Source: Haematobia irritans
Lineage: Eukaryota > Arthropoda > Insecta > Diptera > Muscidae
Reading direction: 5' to 3'
DNA: 64,000 bases
Assembly (NCBI RefSeq): GCF_050003625.1
Contig: NC_134398.1
Location: 74,949,635 to 75,013,634 of the forward strand
A program made the translations under genes and the position numbers. Below, in pieces: positions 35,165-45,892 of this stretch; the stretch's first letter is position 1; the number at the start of each line of letters is the position of its first letter. The notes under the pieces were generated by a model that saw nothing but the letters and a program-made list of their open reading frames with translations, made no database searches and was not told the DNA's origin.

Positions 35165-35772
35165 AAAATTAATAAACAATACAGCGACAGTTTCATAGTC
35201 AAGGCTACGATTGATCATACCACTCCACACCACATGGCACACACACGAACCTTCAATGAACAAACTGATTGATATTGAACAAAACCAAGAGCTTGACAAA
35301 TTCGTGTAAACAACCAAACAAGACCAAAAGAAACCATATTCATATCACATTGAAGTCTCAAATATTACGTCACATAACAAAGACCATTCCCTCTTCAAAC
35401 TCATTGAATTCAAGACTCAATTAATATCGATTGCAATGTAAAATAAACAAATTCACTGAATCTTCTACACAGATGCAAGTCTTTCCAACAAACCCGTACA
35501 GAGGGATCTAAGACGTACCAACCAAGGATTGCAGATATACATAAACAATCAAGTGAGAACAAAATCCCATGGCCACATAATTAGCCATCCAATTTTGCGA
35601 CAGAAACTTAAAACAAAACCTACAACAACATATTCTTCGATGACCACACCGTACTTCAAAAATACATATGTGTGACCCAGTGTTTGCGAAAATTAAAAAC
35701 ATTTCCATTTTTTTTTATATTTATAGAAATATTATTTATTTATTTTGTTTATTACTCATTGTAATACATTTG
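35165..35772. other. Unassigned sequence downstream of the 112-codon ORF
   Basis: I see no gene on either strand beyond short frames. TTTATT words near 35734-35757 could supply a poly(A) signal for the minus-strand ORF. The sequence is not one of the repeats of this window, so it may be the rest of an unrecognised element. Confidence 0.4.
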
Positions 35773-36111
35773 TTAGTACGATATATAAAAAGCATCCGCA
35801 GACGAACATTGATTCAACTCAAATCTGCTAGCAGAATCTTCCTCTTCGGAAAGCGGTTTCCTTGATATCGAGAACTCTCCCTCACTGAGACATTTAATGG
35901 ATTCATCGCTCAAGGTATTGAACCTCTTCGGTAAATAAAACATCTGATCATCCTCCTTCAGATTGAGAACCACCGATTCGCCATACTTTGTAGAAGTTCT
36001 ATAGCACCCAATGATTTCATAGTCCTTGTGCGCCTCCATATCCTTCAAGTGAATAATTTTCTTCAAATTTTTCTTGTTAAAATCAGCAATCAAATCTCCG
36101 TTATCTGCCAT
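35773..36111 (-). CDS. Unrecognised 112-residue protein
   Basis: I cannot name this gene. ATG at 36111, stop at 35773. It starts MADNGDLIADFNKKNLKKII and contains KDYEIIGCYRTSTKYGESVV, FYLPKRFNTLSD and an acidic serine-rich tail (LSEEEDSASRFEL). The mixed alpha/beta composition with a TKYG-(5-12)-FLPKRF-like pattern reminds me of small proteins near virus-like polymerases in arthropods, possibly nucleic-acid binding; this is a weak recollection. A TATA box (about 36168-36175) lies some 57 bases upstream and iteron-like repeats lie beyond it. The open frame in a repeat-rich region, with promoter elements, makes it a credible gene. Confidence 0.5.
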   Translation of the reverse strand: MADNGDLIADFNKKNLKKIIHLKDMEAHKDYEIIGCYRTSTKYGESVVLNLKEDDQMFYLPKRFNTLSDESIKCLSEGEFSISRKPLSEEEDSASRFELNQCSSADAFYISY

Positions 36112-36167
36112 CTCTCAATAATTTCAATACACAATATATTCTGATTAGCATAAAATATAACGACCAA

Positions 36168-36176
36168 CTTTTATAC
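36168..36176 (-). promoter_or_regulatory. TATA box (GTATAAAAG)
   Basis: GTATAAAAG on the minus strand, about 57 bases before the ATG of the 112-codon ORF. Spacing is suitable for initiation some 30 bases downstream. Confidence 0.5.
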
Positions 36177-36209
36177 TTTATCAACCATACTCTTTCTGCA
36201 TTGAACTTC

Positions 36210-36568
36210 CATATCCTCAAACACATTAAAGTTCTCCACCCCATTAAATTTTCATAAACAAACACACCGTGGGAATGTTTACCCAACGTCCTCAAACCCA
36301 TTAAAAGTCCAGAAAACATACTACATTTTTACATCCCCACCCACTCTGACATTGTTTGCCTAACGGACTCAAACCCATTGAAGTCCTCAAACCCATTAAA
36401 ATTTCATACACAGACCCACCGATCATATTTACTTAACGTCCTCAAACTCATTAAATTCAAAAATAAAAAAAACAAATTAATTTCTCAAATTATACGATAC
36501 ACCCCACTGTGCTATTTGTTTACTTAACGGACTTAAACCCTTTAAAAATCCCCAAAACCCATTAAAAG
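36210..36568. repeat. Iteron-like repeats, consensus CCTCAAACCCATTAAA
   Basis: Copies near 36213, 36285, 36362, 36383, 36435, 36526 and 36549, several preceded by TAACG(T/G)(C/A)C. They lie only upstream of the 112-codon ORF. Spacing varies (21 to about 90 bases), unlike a simple tandem satellite. Confidence 0.7.
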
Positions 36569-36594
36569 TATTGAATTTCAATTGGCATTAACCT

Positions 36595-37331
36595 ACTACT
36601 GGTGCGTGATGTTAGTATATGGTATACAACAACCATGCAGGAATTGGTTCCTATCATTCCATAATTATATATAGCTCCCATATAAAGCGATCCCCAGATT
36701 TGACCTCCGGTGCCTTTTGGAGAAGCAAAATTCATCCGATCTTGAAATTTGGTACGTGGTGGTAGTATATGATATTTAACAACTATGCCAAAAGTGGTCC
36801 ATATTAGTCCATAATCATATATAGCCCCCATATAAACCGATCCCGAGATTTGGTTTTGGAGTCTCTTGGAGGAGCAAATTTCATCCGAGTGAGTTGAAAT
36901 TTGGTACATTGTGCTAGTATATGGCCGTTAACAACCATGCCTAACTAGGTCAATATCGGTCTATAGTTATATATAGCCCTCATATAAATCGATCCCCAAT
37001 CACACAAAAATTGGTCCATATCAAGTTCATGATTGTATATAGCCCCCATATAAGCGACCCCCATATTTCAATGCTGGCTCTCTACGTACCGTGCAAAAAG
37101 TCCATATCGATTCGTAATTATTTGTAGACTTAACTATACATAATTTTTTGTCTACTATATACCACGTATGGACTAACTCACAATTTAGAAAACGATGTTA
37201 AGAAGGTTTAAGATACCACAACCCAAGTAATTCGATTGTGAATGACAGTCTTTCGTAGAAGTTTCTACGCAATCCATGGTGGAGGGTACATAAGATTCGG
37301 CCTGGACGAACTTACGGCCGTATATACTTGT
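36595..37331 (+). repeat. Family F repeat, distal half
   Basis: It starts within an internal unit (TGCGTGATGTTAGTATATGG) and runs to GGCCGTATATACTTGT. The next family F copy starts at the following base. Confidence 0.88.
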
Positions 37332-37593
37332 TATACCCTCCACCATAGGATGGGGGTATATTAACTTTGTCATTCCGTTTGTAACACATTGAAATATTGC
37401 CCTAAGACCCAACAAAGTATATATATTCTGGGTCGTGGTGAAATTCTGAGTCGATCTGAGCATGTCCGTCCGTCTGTTGAAATCACGCTAACTTCCGAAC
37501 GAAACAAGCTATCGACTTGAAACTTGGCACAAGTAGTTGTTATTGATGTTGGTCGGATGGTATTGCAAATTGGGCCATATCGGTCCACTTTTA

Positions 37594-38871
37594 AAGGGTG
37601 ATACGGTCAAAATTTGGTCAATATAAACTTGACGTATTTCTTTCAATTTTGGATTTAAAAAACCTGAACACCCCTCATTTTGAAGGTGTGTGTGTGTAGA
37701 ATGTTGCTCTTATTTTGATTTTGGAATTCACTCTTCAGTTGTCAAAATGCCGTCCAAGCAAGAAGAGCAGCGTATCAAAATTTTGCTCGCACATCGCGAA
37801 AATCCGAGCTACTCGCACGCAAAGCTGGCAAAATCGCTAAAAGTTGCCAAATCAACCGTTACAAATGTAATTAAAGTGTTTGGGGAACGTTTGTCGACAG
37901 CCAGGAAGTCTGGATCGGGAGGAAATCGAAAACCGGAAGCCGCTGAGACGACAGAGAAAGTTGCCGGTAGTTTCAAGCGAAACCCTGACCTCTCTCTCCA
38001 AGATGCCGCAAATAAGCTGGGTGTATCGTCTACAACCGTGCATCGAGCCAAAAAACGAGCCGGACTATCGACTTACAAGAAGGTAGTGACTCCCAATCGC
38101 GATGATAAACAAAATACGACGGCCAAAGCGCGATCCCGGAGGCTGTACACGACGATGCTGACGAAGTTTGACTGCGTGGTAATGGACGACGAAACCTACG
38201 TCAAAAGACAGGAGTTTTATACGGCAAAAGGAAGGGGAAAGGTAGCAGATATTTTCAAGCACATAAAATTGTCAAAGTTCGCAAGGAAATATCTGGTTTG
38301 GCAAGCCATCTGTACCTGTGGCTTGAAAAACAGCATTTTCATAGCTTCCAGGACTGTCAACCAAGAAATTTACGTGAAAGAGTGTTTGAATAAACGTCTG
38401 CTGCCTTTCCTGAAGAAACACGGTTGTTCCGTTCTGTTTTGGCCGGATTTGGCATCTTGCCATTACGGTAAAAAGGCCATGGAGTGGTACGCCGCCAACA
38501 ACGTGCAGGTGGTTCCCAAGGACAAGAACCCTCCCAACACGCCAGAGCTCCGCCCAAGTGAGAAATACTGGGATATTGTCAAGCGGAACCTAAAGAAGAC
38601 CAAAAAACTGCTAAGGACGAGCAGCAGTTCAAGGCAAATTGGCTTTCTGCGGCGAAGAAGGTAGACAAGGTGGCTGCACAAAATCTGATGGCAGGTGTCA
38701 AGCGTGAGGCCCGGCAATTCGGATTTGAAAAAGCGAAAGCCTAACTGAATATTTTTCCTGAATTTTATACTAATTGAACTTGAAAAAGAAATTTAATTTG
38801 ATTTTTTAAATAAACGATTTCACCGATTTACACGCGTTTTCCCTTGACCAAATTTTGACCGTATCACCCTT
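37594..38871 (+). mobile_element. Tc1/mariner element of the DD37E group, 1,278 bp
   Basis: Inverted ends AAGGGTGATACGGTCAAAAT and ATTTTGACCGTATCACCCTT (near perfect, at least 26 bp), TA duplication at 37592-37593 and 38872-38873. Removing it restores the family F sequence CACTTTTACGTATAGCC. Confidence 0.95.
37747..38744 (+). pseudogene. Transposase, IS630-Tc1-mariner DD37E type, one frameshift
   Basis: Start MPSKQEEQRIKILLAHRENP at 37747 (an upstream in-frame ATG at 37690 lies in the leader). N-terminal helix-turn-helix region (SHAKLAKSLKVAKSTVTNVI), then the catalytic triad: D in VVMDDETYV, D in FWPDLASCHYG, and E in LRPSEKYW, with 37 residues between the second D and the E, so DD37E. Near 38611 the frame is lost; a second frame encodes the expected C-terminus up to the stop at 38742-38744. 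All catalytic residues remain, so the copy is only mildly damaged. The transposase would cut and paste at TA. Confidence 0.93.
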
Positions 38872-39025
38872 TACGTATAGCCCCCATATAAACGGAACCA
38901 CAATTTGGCTTGCCGATCCTCTAAGAGAAGCAAATTTCATCCGATCCGGCTGAAATTTTGTACATGGTGTTAGTATATGGTCTCTAACAACCGTGCAAAA
39001 ATTGGTCCATTTCGGTCCATAATTA

Positions 39026-39315
39026 CACAGAAAAAAATTTCACGAAATTTTTTCCAGTTAAAATCTTAATTGAATTTTAAAAAATATTCAATTAAAAATG
39101 TAATTGATTTAACAATTTTTTTAATTGAAATAAAAATCAATCACACAAATTAATAGTATCAATTAAATATTTAATTGGATCAATTATTTTTTTAATTGAC
39201 TGTCAATTAATTTTTTAATTGATACTATCATTTCTGTGATTGAAGACATTTCAATTAAAAAATTAATTGGATCAATTAATTTCGTGATTGAATCAGAAAA
39301 AACTTTTTTTGTGTG
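39026..39315. mobile_element. ATTAATTG-rich MITE, copy 2, TA flanks
   Basis: 290 bp, starting CACAGAAAAAAATTTCACG and ending TTTTTTTGTGTG. TA on both sides (39024-39025, 39316-39317). The empty site ATAATTATATATAGCCCC is present in other F units. Same family as 3804-4088. Confidence 0.93.
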
Positions 39316-39738
39316 TATATATAGCCCCCATATAAACCGATCGCCCGATTTGGCTTGCCGAGCCTCTAAAAGAAGCAAATTTCATCCGATCCGGCTGAAA
39401 TTTGGTACATGATGTTGGTATATGGTCTCTAATAACCATTCAAAATTGGTCCACATCGGTCCATAATTATATATAGCCCCCATATAAACCTATCCCCAGA
39501 TTTGATCTCCGGAGCCCCTTGGAAGAGCAAAATTCAACCGATTTGGTTGAAATTTGGTACGTGATGTTAGTATATGATATTTAGCAACCATGCCAAAAGT
39601 GGTCCATATCAGTCCATAATCATATATACCGTTAACAACCATGCTTAACTAGGTCCATATCGGTCCATAGTTATATATAGCCCTCAGATAAATAGATCCC
39701 CAATCACACAAAAATTGGTCCATATCAAGTTCTTAATA

Positions 39739-40952
39739 AAAAGTTGGCTGATAAGTCCCCGGTCTGACACATAGATGGCGTCGCTTGTATTAAATGCATA
39801 TTATTTTTATATAGTACCAACTTTCAAATGATTCGTGTCAAAATTTGACGTCTGTAAGTCAATTAGTTTGTGAGATAGAGCGTCTTTTGTGAAGCAACTT
39901 TTGTTATTGTGAAAAATAGAAAAAAGGAATTTCGTGTTTTGATAAAATACTGTTTTGTGAAGGGAAAAAATACGATGGAAGCAAAAGCTTGGCTTGATAA
40001 TGAGTTTCCGGACTCTGCCCCTGGGAAATCAACAATAATTGATTGGTATGCAAAATTCAAGGGTGGTGAAATGAGCACGGAGGACGGTGAACGCAGTGGA
40101 CGCCCGAAAGAGGTGGTTACCGACGAAAACATCAAAAAAATCCACAAAATGATTTTGAATGACCGTAAAATGAAGTTCATCGAGTTAGCAGAGGCCTTAA
40201 CGATATCAAAGGAACGTGTTGGTCATATCATTCATCAATATTTGGATATGCGGAAGCTCTGTGCAAAATGGGTGCCGCGCGAGCTCACATTTGACCAAAA
40301 ACAACAAAGTGTTGATGATTCTGAGCGGTGTTTGCAGCTGTTAACTCGTAATACATCCGAGTTTTTCCGTCGATATGTGACGATATGTGGATGAAACATG
40401 GTTCCATCACTACACTCCTGAGTCCAATCGACAGTCGGCTGAGTGGACAGCGACCGATGAACCGTCTCCGAAGCGTAGAAAGACTCAAAAGTCCGCTGGC
40501 AAAGTAATGGTCTCTGTTTTGTGGGATGCGCATGGAATAATTCTTATCGATTTTCTTGAGAAGGAAAAAACCATCAACAGTGACTATTATATGGCGTTAT
40601 TGGAGCGTTTGAAGGTCGAAATCGCGGCAAAACGGCCCCATATGAAGAAGAAAAAAGTGTTGTTCCACCAAGACAACGCACCGTGCCACAAGTCATTGAG
40701 AACGATGGCAAAAATTCATGAATTGTTCTCAGACCTCAAAAGGATGTTCGCTGGGAAAACATTTGGCTGCAATGAAGAGGTGATCGCCTATTTTGAGGCA
40801 AAACAGAAGGAGTACTACCAAAATGGTATCAAAAAATTGGAAGGTCGTTATAATCGTTCTATCGCTCTTGAAGGGAACTATCTTGAATAATAAAAACGAA
40901 TTTTGAAAAAAAATGTGTTTTTCTTAGACCGGGGACTTATCAGCCAACCTGT
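39739..40952 (+). mobile_element. mariner (DD34D type) element, 1.2 kb
   Basis: Ends AAAAGTTGGCTGATAAGTCC and AGACCGGGGACTTATCAGCC are inverted repeats. TA at 39737-39738 and 40953-40954. Inserted in family F. Confidence 0.92.
39909..40890 (+). pseudogene. mariner transposase, frameshifted and lacking the third catalytic Asp
   Basis: The first frame (39909-40394) carries the HTH region with WYAKFKGGEMSTEDGERSGR. It is thrown out of frame at about 40370-40390 by a 10-bp duplication (CGATATGTGA CGATATGTGG). The second frame (40387-40890) has the first Asp in MDETWFHHYTP and the second in VLFHQDNAPCHKS. The usual mariner segment with HPPYSPDLAPSD, holding the third Asp, is deleted between KIHELF and SDLKRM (expected from family knowledge). 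The C-terminus EGRYNRSIALEGNY is intact. The transposase is catalytically dead. Confidence 0.93.
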
Positions 40953-41241
40953 TATATATAGCCCACATATAAGCGACCCCCATGTTTCAATTCTGGCTCT
41001 CTACGTACCGTGCAAAAGTCCATATCGATTCGTAATTATTTGTAGACTTACCTATACATAACGTTTTTGTCTAATATATGCCACGTATGGACTAACTCAC
41101 AATTTAGAAAAGAAGTTTTAACATACCACAACCCAATTAATTCGATTGTGAATGACGGTCTTTCGTAGAAGTTTCTACGCAATCCATGGTGGAGGGTACA
41201 AAAGATTCGGCCTGGCCGAACTTACGGCCGTATATACTTGT

Positions 41242-41409
41242 TATACCCTTCACCACTACTGTGGTACAGGGTATAATAAGTTTGTGCATTTGTATGTAAC
41301 GCCAAGAAGGAGTAATCATAGACCAACCTTTTAGTATACGGATCGGCTTAGAATTAAATTCTGAGTCGATTTAGCGATGTCCGTCTGTCTGTCTGTCCGT
41401 CTGTCTGTC

Positions 41410-41440
<31 letters not shown>

Positions 41441-42477
41441 TGATGTATTTTTGTGTGCAAAGTACAGCTCGCAGTTTTAGTCCGATTGTCCTAAAATTTG
41501 GTATAGAGTCCTGTTTCGGCTCAAAGACGATCCCTATTGATTTTGGAAAAAATCGGTTCAGATTTAGATATAGCTGCCATATATATTTTTCACCGATCTG
41601 GTCATAATTGGCGTGTATATCAACCGATCTTCCTCAAATTCCGTACATCCGAATATTTTATGAGTCTCGAAAAACTTGCAAAATATCAGCAAAATCGGTT
41701 CAGATTTAGATATAGCTCCCATATATAGCTTTCGCCCGATTTACACTCATTTGCCCACAGAGGCCAATTTTTTGCTCCGATTTAGTTGAAATTTTGCATA
41801 GGGAGTAGAATTAGTGTTGTAACTGTGCGTGCCAAATTTGCTTGAAATCGGTTCAGATTTGGATATATCTCCCATATAAAGCTTTCGCCCGATTTACACT
41901 CATATGACCACAGAGGCCAATTTTTAACTCCGATTTAGTTGAAATTTTGCACAGGGAGTAGAATTAGCATTGTAGCTATGCGTGCCAAATTTGGTTGAAA
42001 TCGGTTCAGATTTAGATATAGCTCCCATATATATGTTTTTCTGATTTCGACAAAAATGGTCAAAATACCAACATTTTCCTTGTAAAATCGCCACTGCTTA
42101 GTCGAAAAGTTGTAAAAATGACTCTAATTTTCCTAAACTTCTAATACATATATATCGAGCGATAAATCATAAGTAAACTTTTGCGAAGTTTCCTTAAAAT
42201 TGCTTCAGATTTAAACGTTTCCCATATTTATTTTTTACTAACATTGTGTTCCACCCTAGTGCATTAGCCGATTTAAATTTTGGTCTATAGATTTTGTAGA
42301 AGTCTATCAAATTCTGTCCAGATCGAGTGATATTTAAATGTATGTATTTGGAACAAACCTTTATATATAGCCCCCAACACATTTAACGGATGTGATATGG
42401 TATCGAAAATGTAGATCTACATAGTGGTGCAAGGTATAATATAGTCGGTCCCGCCCGACTTTAGACTTTCCTTACTT
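41242..42477 (+). repeat. Family A repeat, complete copy (left arm of an inverted pair)
   Basis: Hairpin TATACCCTTCACCACTACTG first, GTCT/GTCC microsatellite (41379-41440), 153-bp units, distal part with CACCCTAGTGCATTAGCC, end GTCGGTCCCGCCCGAC. It lies directly after the end of the previous F copy. Confidence 0.92.
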
Positions 42478-42715
42478 TTTTTTTACTAACAGTGTATTCC
42501 ACCCTAGTGAATTAGCCGACTTAAATTTTGAGTCTATAGATTTTGTAGAAGTCTATCAAATTCTGCCCAGATCCAGTGATATTTAAATGTATGTATTTGG
42601 GACAAACCTTTATATAAGCCCCCAACACATTTGACGTATTTAGATCTACAAAGTGGTGCAGGGTATAATATAGTCGGCCCCGCCCGACTTTAGACTTTCC
42701 TAACTTGTTTTTTAA
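42478..42715 (+). repeat. Family A distal unit (G), extra copy
   Basis: A second distal unit in tandem, from TTTTTACTAACAGTG to CCTAACTTGTTTT. The same 240-250-bp unit forms the array at 55711-56951. Confidence 0.9.
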
Positions 42716-42732
42716 TAAAAATTTTATTTAAA

Positions 42733-44086
42733 ACAAGTAAGGAAAGTCTAAAGTCGGGCGGGGCCGACTATATTATACCCTGCACCACTTTATAGATCTA
42801 AATTTTCGATACCATATCACATCCGTCAAATGAGTTGGGGGCTATATATAAAGGTTTGTCCCAAATACATACATTTAAATATCACTCGATCTGGACAGAA
42901 TTTGATAGACTTCTAAAAAATCTATAAACTCAAAATTTAAGTCGGCTAATGCACTAGGGTGGAACACAAAGTTAGTAAAAAAATATGGGAAACATTTAAA
43001 TCTGGAGCAATTTTAAGAAAACTTCGCAAAAGTTTATTTATGATTTATCGCTCGATATATATGCATTAGAAGTTTAGGAAAATTAGAGTCATTTTTACAA
43101 CTTTTCGACTAAGCAGTGGCGATTTTACAAGGAAAATGTTGGTATTTTGACCATTTTTGTCGAAATCAGAAAACATATATATGGGAGCTATATCTAAATC
43201 TGAACCGATTTCAACCAAATTTGGCACGCATAGCTACAATGCTAATTCTACTCCCTGTGTAAAATTTCAACTAAATCGGAGTTAAAAATTGGCCTCTACG
43301 GTCATATGAGTGTAAATCGGGCGAAAGCTATATATGGGAGATATATCTAAATCTGAACCGATTTCAACCAAATTTGGCACGCATAGCTACAATGCTAATT
43401 CTACTCCCTGTGCAAAATTTCAACTAAATCGGAGCAAAAAATTGGCCTCTGTGGTCATATGAGTGTAAATCGGGCGAAAGCTATATATGGGAGCTATATC
43501 TAAATCTGAACCGATTTCAACCAAATTTGGCACGCATAGCTACAATGCTAATTATACTCCCTGTGCAAAATTTCAACTAAATCGGAGCAAAAAATTGGCC
43601 TCTGTGGTCATTTGAGTGTAAATCGGGCGAAAGCTATATATGGGAGCTATATCTAAATCTGAACCGATTTCAACCAAATTTGACACGCATAGCTACAATG
43701 CTAATTCTACTCCCTGTGCAAAATTTCAACTAAATCGGAGCAAAAAATTGGCCTCTGTGGGCAAATGAGTGTAAATCGGGCGAAAGCTATATATGGGAGC
43801 TATATCTAAATCTGAACCGATTTGGCTGATATTTTGCAAGTTTTTCGAGACTCATAAAATATTCGGATGTACGGAATTTGAAGAACATTGGTTAATAAAC
43901 ACGCCAATTATGACCAGATCGGTGAAAAATATATATGGCAGCTATATTTAAATCTGAACCGATTTTTTCCAAAATCAATAGGGATCGTCTTTGAGCCGAA
44001 ACAGGACCCTATACCAAATTTTAGGACAATCGGATTAAAACTGCGAGCTGTACTTTGCACACAAAAATACATCAACAGACAGACAG

Positions 44087-44121
<35 letters not shown>

Positions 44122-44261
44122 GACATCGCTAAATCGACTCAGAATTTAATTCTAAGACGATCGGTATACTAAACGATGGGTCTCAGACTTTTCCTTCTTG
44201 GCGTTACATACAAATGCACAAACTTATTATACCCTGTACCACAGTAGTGGTGAAGGGTATA
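42733..44261 (-). repeat. Family A repeat, complete copy (right arm of an inverted pair)
   Basis: It runs from ACAAGTAAGGAAAGTC and GTCGGGCGGGGCCGAC to the hairpin at 44229-44261, the mirror of 41242-42715 around an 18-base AT-rich centre. GACA microsatellite at 44076-44121. Confidence 0.92.
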
Positions 44262-44575
44262 ATTACACGAATACGAGTTTATGGAAAGCAAAATAATTTT
44301 GTGGATACCTATGCTTTTATTGACGAAGGTTCTTCGGTTAGTCTCAAACCGTTGACTATTGGAGTTTGTATGAATAATTTTCACATTTGAAGGGTTTACC
44401 AATAAAAAGCTTCCTAACTGCTGAACCATCTGTATTGATTGGGTTAAACAATAGTAATTAGTGTACCATTAAACGTATAAGAGAGGTGGAATTGGGTCAA
44501 CCAATTGCATTATGTACCCAATTGGGGTGGGTAATATGTGGAGAAGTATCAAACGAAATATGTCATAAACCTTCA
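44262..44575 (+). pseudogene. BEL/Pao retrotransposon protease-region remnant
   Basis: The + frame from 44262 reads TRIRVYGKQNNFVDTYAFID followed by EGSSVSL, the aspartic-protease signature (D-E-G-S) of BEL/Pao Pol polyproteins. Further on, in a shifted frame, come LIGLNN and later GQPIALCTQLGWVICGE, also typical of the region between protease and reverse transcriptase. Stops and indels break it, and both ends abut other repeats. It is an isolated 0.3-kb scrap without LTRs. Confidence 0.75.
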
Positions 44576-44754
44576 CCATAGGATGGGGATATATTAACTT
44601 TGTCATTCCGTTTGTAACACATCGAAATATTGCTCTAAGATCCCATAAAGTATATATTCTGGATCGTGTTGAAATTCTGAGTCGCATATAAGCATGTCCG
44701 TCCGTCCGTCTGTTGAAATCACGCTAACTTCCGAACGAAACAAGCTATCGACTT

Positions 44755-45586
44755 CACTCTTAGAAAAATATGTTTTTCATATGTTCCGATATAAACAAAA
44801 TGTGTTTCGGGCACAATTTTAAAACACAATATATTTAAGTGCAAACAAGGTGTGTTCCTAAACTAACACTAAATGTTTGGGACATCTATGTTAATATGTT
44901 AGAATATATTATGTTTGGGGCATGAATGTTTCATAAAAATCATATGTGTGAATGCAAACATATATAAATTTACAAATTTCGACTAAACATACATATGTTG
45001 TGATATTTTATTCAAAGCGACAGAGAGAGTATAGAGAAAGAAATAGAGATGGAAACCGGGAGAGTTGACTGGAGAGTCCACGTGGCAAACAAATGTATGT
45101 TTCTGTTAAATAAAGTTATGTTTGCATGGGCTCGTGGGCGCTGCAAACTATGCTATATAAGTGTAACTTATAACGATAATCATCTACTGGTGACTATAAC
45201 AGCTACGTAGTCCAGTGGGTAGTTTGTTGGCTTACAAACTGTATAGTCCTCGGTTCGATTCTCCGTGCAGGCGAAAGGTAAAATTTAAAAAAATGTATAA
45301 AAGTGAATAATTTCTTCAACATTATTTGTATTACAGAAAAAGGTGCCAAGAACTAAAATATTTCGAGGAAGTGAAAATTACGAGTATGTTAGGCAATGAG
45401 CACAATCGTCTTTGGGAAAAATTCTTCCAAGCATATAATATTTTTGGGCTCAAAATGCTTCCAAACATATGATATGTTCACATAAAACAAACATATTAAT
45501 GCTTCGGCAGTATCCAATAATATATGTGCTTCCTGCAAAATATGTTTGGAACATATGTTAAAGAAGCGATTTTTTTTTTGAGGGTG
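44755..45586. mobile_element. 832-bp AACATAT-rich MITE, sister of 23750-24714
   Basis: The ends CACTCTTAGAAAAA and TTTTTTTTTGAGGGTG are imperfect inverted repeats. The duplicated target here reads TT (44753-44754, 45587-45588), judged from the uninterrupted family F sequence CGACTTGAAACTTGG. The interior is rich in ATATGTTT. Non-autonomous. Confidence 0.85.
45202..45273 (+). other. tRNA-derived segment inside the MITE
   Basis: 72 bases with an A-box-like TAGTCCAGTGGGTAG, a stem pair GTTTGT/ACAAAC around the anticodon-loop position, and a B box GGTTCGATTCT. The acceptor-end bases GCTACG and GTGCAGGC pair only partly. It is followed by GTAAAATT...TTACAG, resembling intron ends, present in both sister MITEs. 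A captured tRNA or SINE-like head, not a working tRNA gene. Confidence 0.55.
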
Positions 45587-45675
45587 TTGAAACTTGGCAT
45601 AAGCAGTTGGTATTGACGTAGGTCAGATGGTATTGCAAATGCGCCATATCGAACCACTTTTACGCATAGGCAAAC

Positions 45676-45890
45676 AAAAAACAAAAATAAAAATTCATTA
45701 CAAATGTTCCCTATCGATGCATTTGTAATTTATTGGCCTGAAATTTGCAAAAAAAAAGTTTTTTTAGACCCCTACAATGCTGAGATTTGTAGTGTTTAAT
45801 TCGTTGCAAATTTGAACATTTGTGTCCTCTTCTCCATTTTGGGAACTGTCCACCATAAAATTACTATTGAAGTGTTATTAAGATCAAATG
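45676..45890. repeat. Repeat H, copy 1
   Basis: Contains ACAAATGTTCCCTATCGA and TGCTGAGATTTGTAGTG; the same block follows the same family F truncation at 51310. No coding signal. Confidence 0.75.
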
Positions 45891-45892
45891 TT

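Larger units (their letters stand above)
37332..41240 (+). repeat. Family F repeat carrying three insertions
   Basis: Starts TATACCCTCCACCATAGG directly after ACTTGT of the previous copy and ends GGCCGTATATACTTGT directly before a family A hairpin. It is split by insertions at 37594-38871, 39026-39315 and 39739-40952, each at TA, giving a clear nesting order. Confidence 0.9.
44576..45675 (+). repeat. Family F proximal fragment, split by a MITE
   Basis: It has CCTTCACCATAGGATGGGGATATATTAAC, the core and GTCC microsatellite, then the AACATAT MITE (44755-45586), then GAAACTTGGCATAAGC to TTTTACGCATAGGC, where it joins sequence H. Confidence 0.85.

Noticed and set aside
45202..45273. Functional tRNA gene
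   Set aside because: The acceptor stem pairs poorly, it lies inside a MITE, and the sister copy is badly degenerate.
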